Positions 12,022-12,572 of a stretch of 12,572 nucleotides of DNA are shown here, in pieces. The stretch spans positions 1-12,572 of the forward strand of contig JAISTZ010000149.1 of NCBI GenBank assembly GCA_031272345.1, given 5' to 3'. The DNA comes from Spirochaetaceae bacterium (GTDB lineage Bacteria > Spirochaetota > Spirochaetia > Treponematales > Treponemataceae). A program made the translations under genes and the position numbers. Under the pieces are notes generated by a model. It saw only the letters and a program-made list of their open reading frames with translations. It ran no database searches and was not told the origin of the DNA. Each line of letters opens with the position of its first letter. The stretch's first letter is position 1.

Positions 12022-12572
12022 TTACGACCGAGAGCGCTTTAGTGGAGCCACACCACCCATCCGGCCAAGTCCGAAACCAACTCGATATAAATCTGGCATA
12101 TTAATACGAGAATCCTGCGTCTCTTCGAAGACACCGAGCCGCACAAGTTCTTGTTTAATTCCAGTCCAACCTTCACTTGCGCTTTGCGGCGGCAAACGAT
12201 TTGACTTTATGGTACTGGGACCGTCAGGGTAGCGTGATTTCCAGCGATCTTCAAACCTGGAAAATTCCGACGGCACATTTAAGCCGTCGAGTAAACCACA
12301 CAATTCTTTTACCCAAGGATAGTCTTCTGCCATCTCATCAACACGGATTTTCGAAGCTTTTTGTATACCTTTCTTGAGACTTTCGTAATGCAAGGGGTAA
12401 TCGCTTCCTTCTGCATCAAGAGATTTTTCCGCAGCATCTCTGATACCAACCAGAAAAGAACGCGGTGAAGCAAGTCCTCTGCCATCAGCCAAATGTCGAA
12501 CAGCCCAAAAATAAGGAACCCCACGGCGCCTGTTCTTTCCCATCCACGGGCCAGCCAAGACTTCGAATAATT
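12022..12572 (-). CDS. C-terminal part of a larger protein, truncated by the window edge
   Basis: The frame is open to the last base, so the true start lies outside the window; 183 codons are visible. It begins within a conserved-looking block containing KNRRRGVPYFWAVRHLADGR and SPRSFLVGIRDAA (roughly visible residues 15-47). An acidic/basic helical region and a WTGIKQELVRLGVFE stretch follow, and it ends in YRVGFGLGRMGGVAPLKR. The combination of a basic patch, SPRSF and a terminal glycine-rich tail reminds me of C-terminal regions of large ATPases found in accessory loci, but I cannot name the family and the catalytic part is not visible. A shorter TTG start at 12558 is unlikely, since coding continues upstream. 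It heads the degraded minus-strand cluster. Confidence 0.7.
   Translation of the reverse strand, partial: LFEVLAGPWMGKNRRRGVPYFWAVRHLADGRGLASPRSFLVGIRDAAEKSLDAEGSDYPLHYESLKKGIQKASKIRVDEMAEDYPWVKELCGLLDGLNVPSEFSRFEDRWKSRYPDGPSTIKSNRLPPQSASEGWTGIKQELVRLGVFEETQDSRINMPDLYRVGFGLGRMGGVAPLKRSRS

Overview
The window reads as chromosomal DNA of a spirochaete, most likely a GC-rich Treponema. This is an inference from the gene set: a Tp34/P19-type periplasmic iron protein, a P13-porin-like outer-membrane candidate, and a STAS protein with a C-terminal zinc ribbon. No rRNA or marker gene fixes the taxon. The middle (about 1281-11532) is uniformly GC-rich and tightly packed. The two ends (1-1273 and about 11600-12572) are visibly less GC-rich and hold small, partly broken accessory genes.

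Left accessory end (1-1273). There is a small unknown protein (87-305), then an overlapping ORF (293-544) that runs into foreign sequence. Next comes a PIN-domain toxin-like gene (573-1058) overlapped by a small acidic/basic partner (1036-1230). A 93-bp copy of the 3' end of the neighbouring STAS gene lies at 400-492. The original is at 1274-1366, so the PIN module sits between direct repeats with 3 mismatches. Both small gene pairs have a 13-bp perfect palindrome (6-1-6) inside the putative promoter spacer.

Core (1281-6597). On the minus strand are a short-chain dehydrogenase and a STAS/zinc-ribbon protein. Divergent from them is a SpoU/TrmH-class RNA methyltransferase, followed by a P13-like exported protein. 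A minus-strand pair follows: a Lys/Glu-rich single-pass membrane protein coupled to ribonuclease Z. Divergent from that pair is a TraB/PrgY-family membrane protein. Several of these genes lack a Shine-Dalgarno sequence and have a -10-like hexamer ending 5-7 nt before the ATG, which suggests leaderless transcription.

Iron/copper block (6646-11532). A CsoR-family repressor with the Cu(I)-type Cys-His-Cys triad has its own promoter. It is followed by a dyad-rich control region (7015-7079) and a four-gene operon: FTR1-type iron permease, P19/Tp34 periplasmic copper/iron protein, FtrD-like (DUF2318) iron-sulfur membrane protein, and a MacB/FtsX-type ABC permease. By analogy with P19/FetMP/FtrABCD systems, P19 captures and helps convert iron in the periplasm, FTR1 imports it, and the Cys-rich membrane protein and ABC permease supply redox or export functions. 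The second permease, the ABC ATPase and the thioredoxin-like genes of the Campylobacter-type locus are absent. The operon ends where composition changes.

Right accessory end (11533-12572). The minus strand carries the C-terminal part of a larger unknown protein entering from beyond the window edge. Two small coupled ORFs follow, one of which appears frameshifted, then a further remnant.
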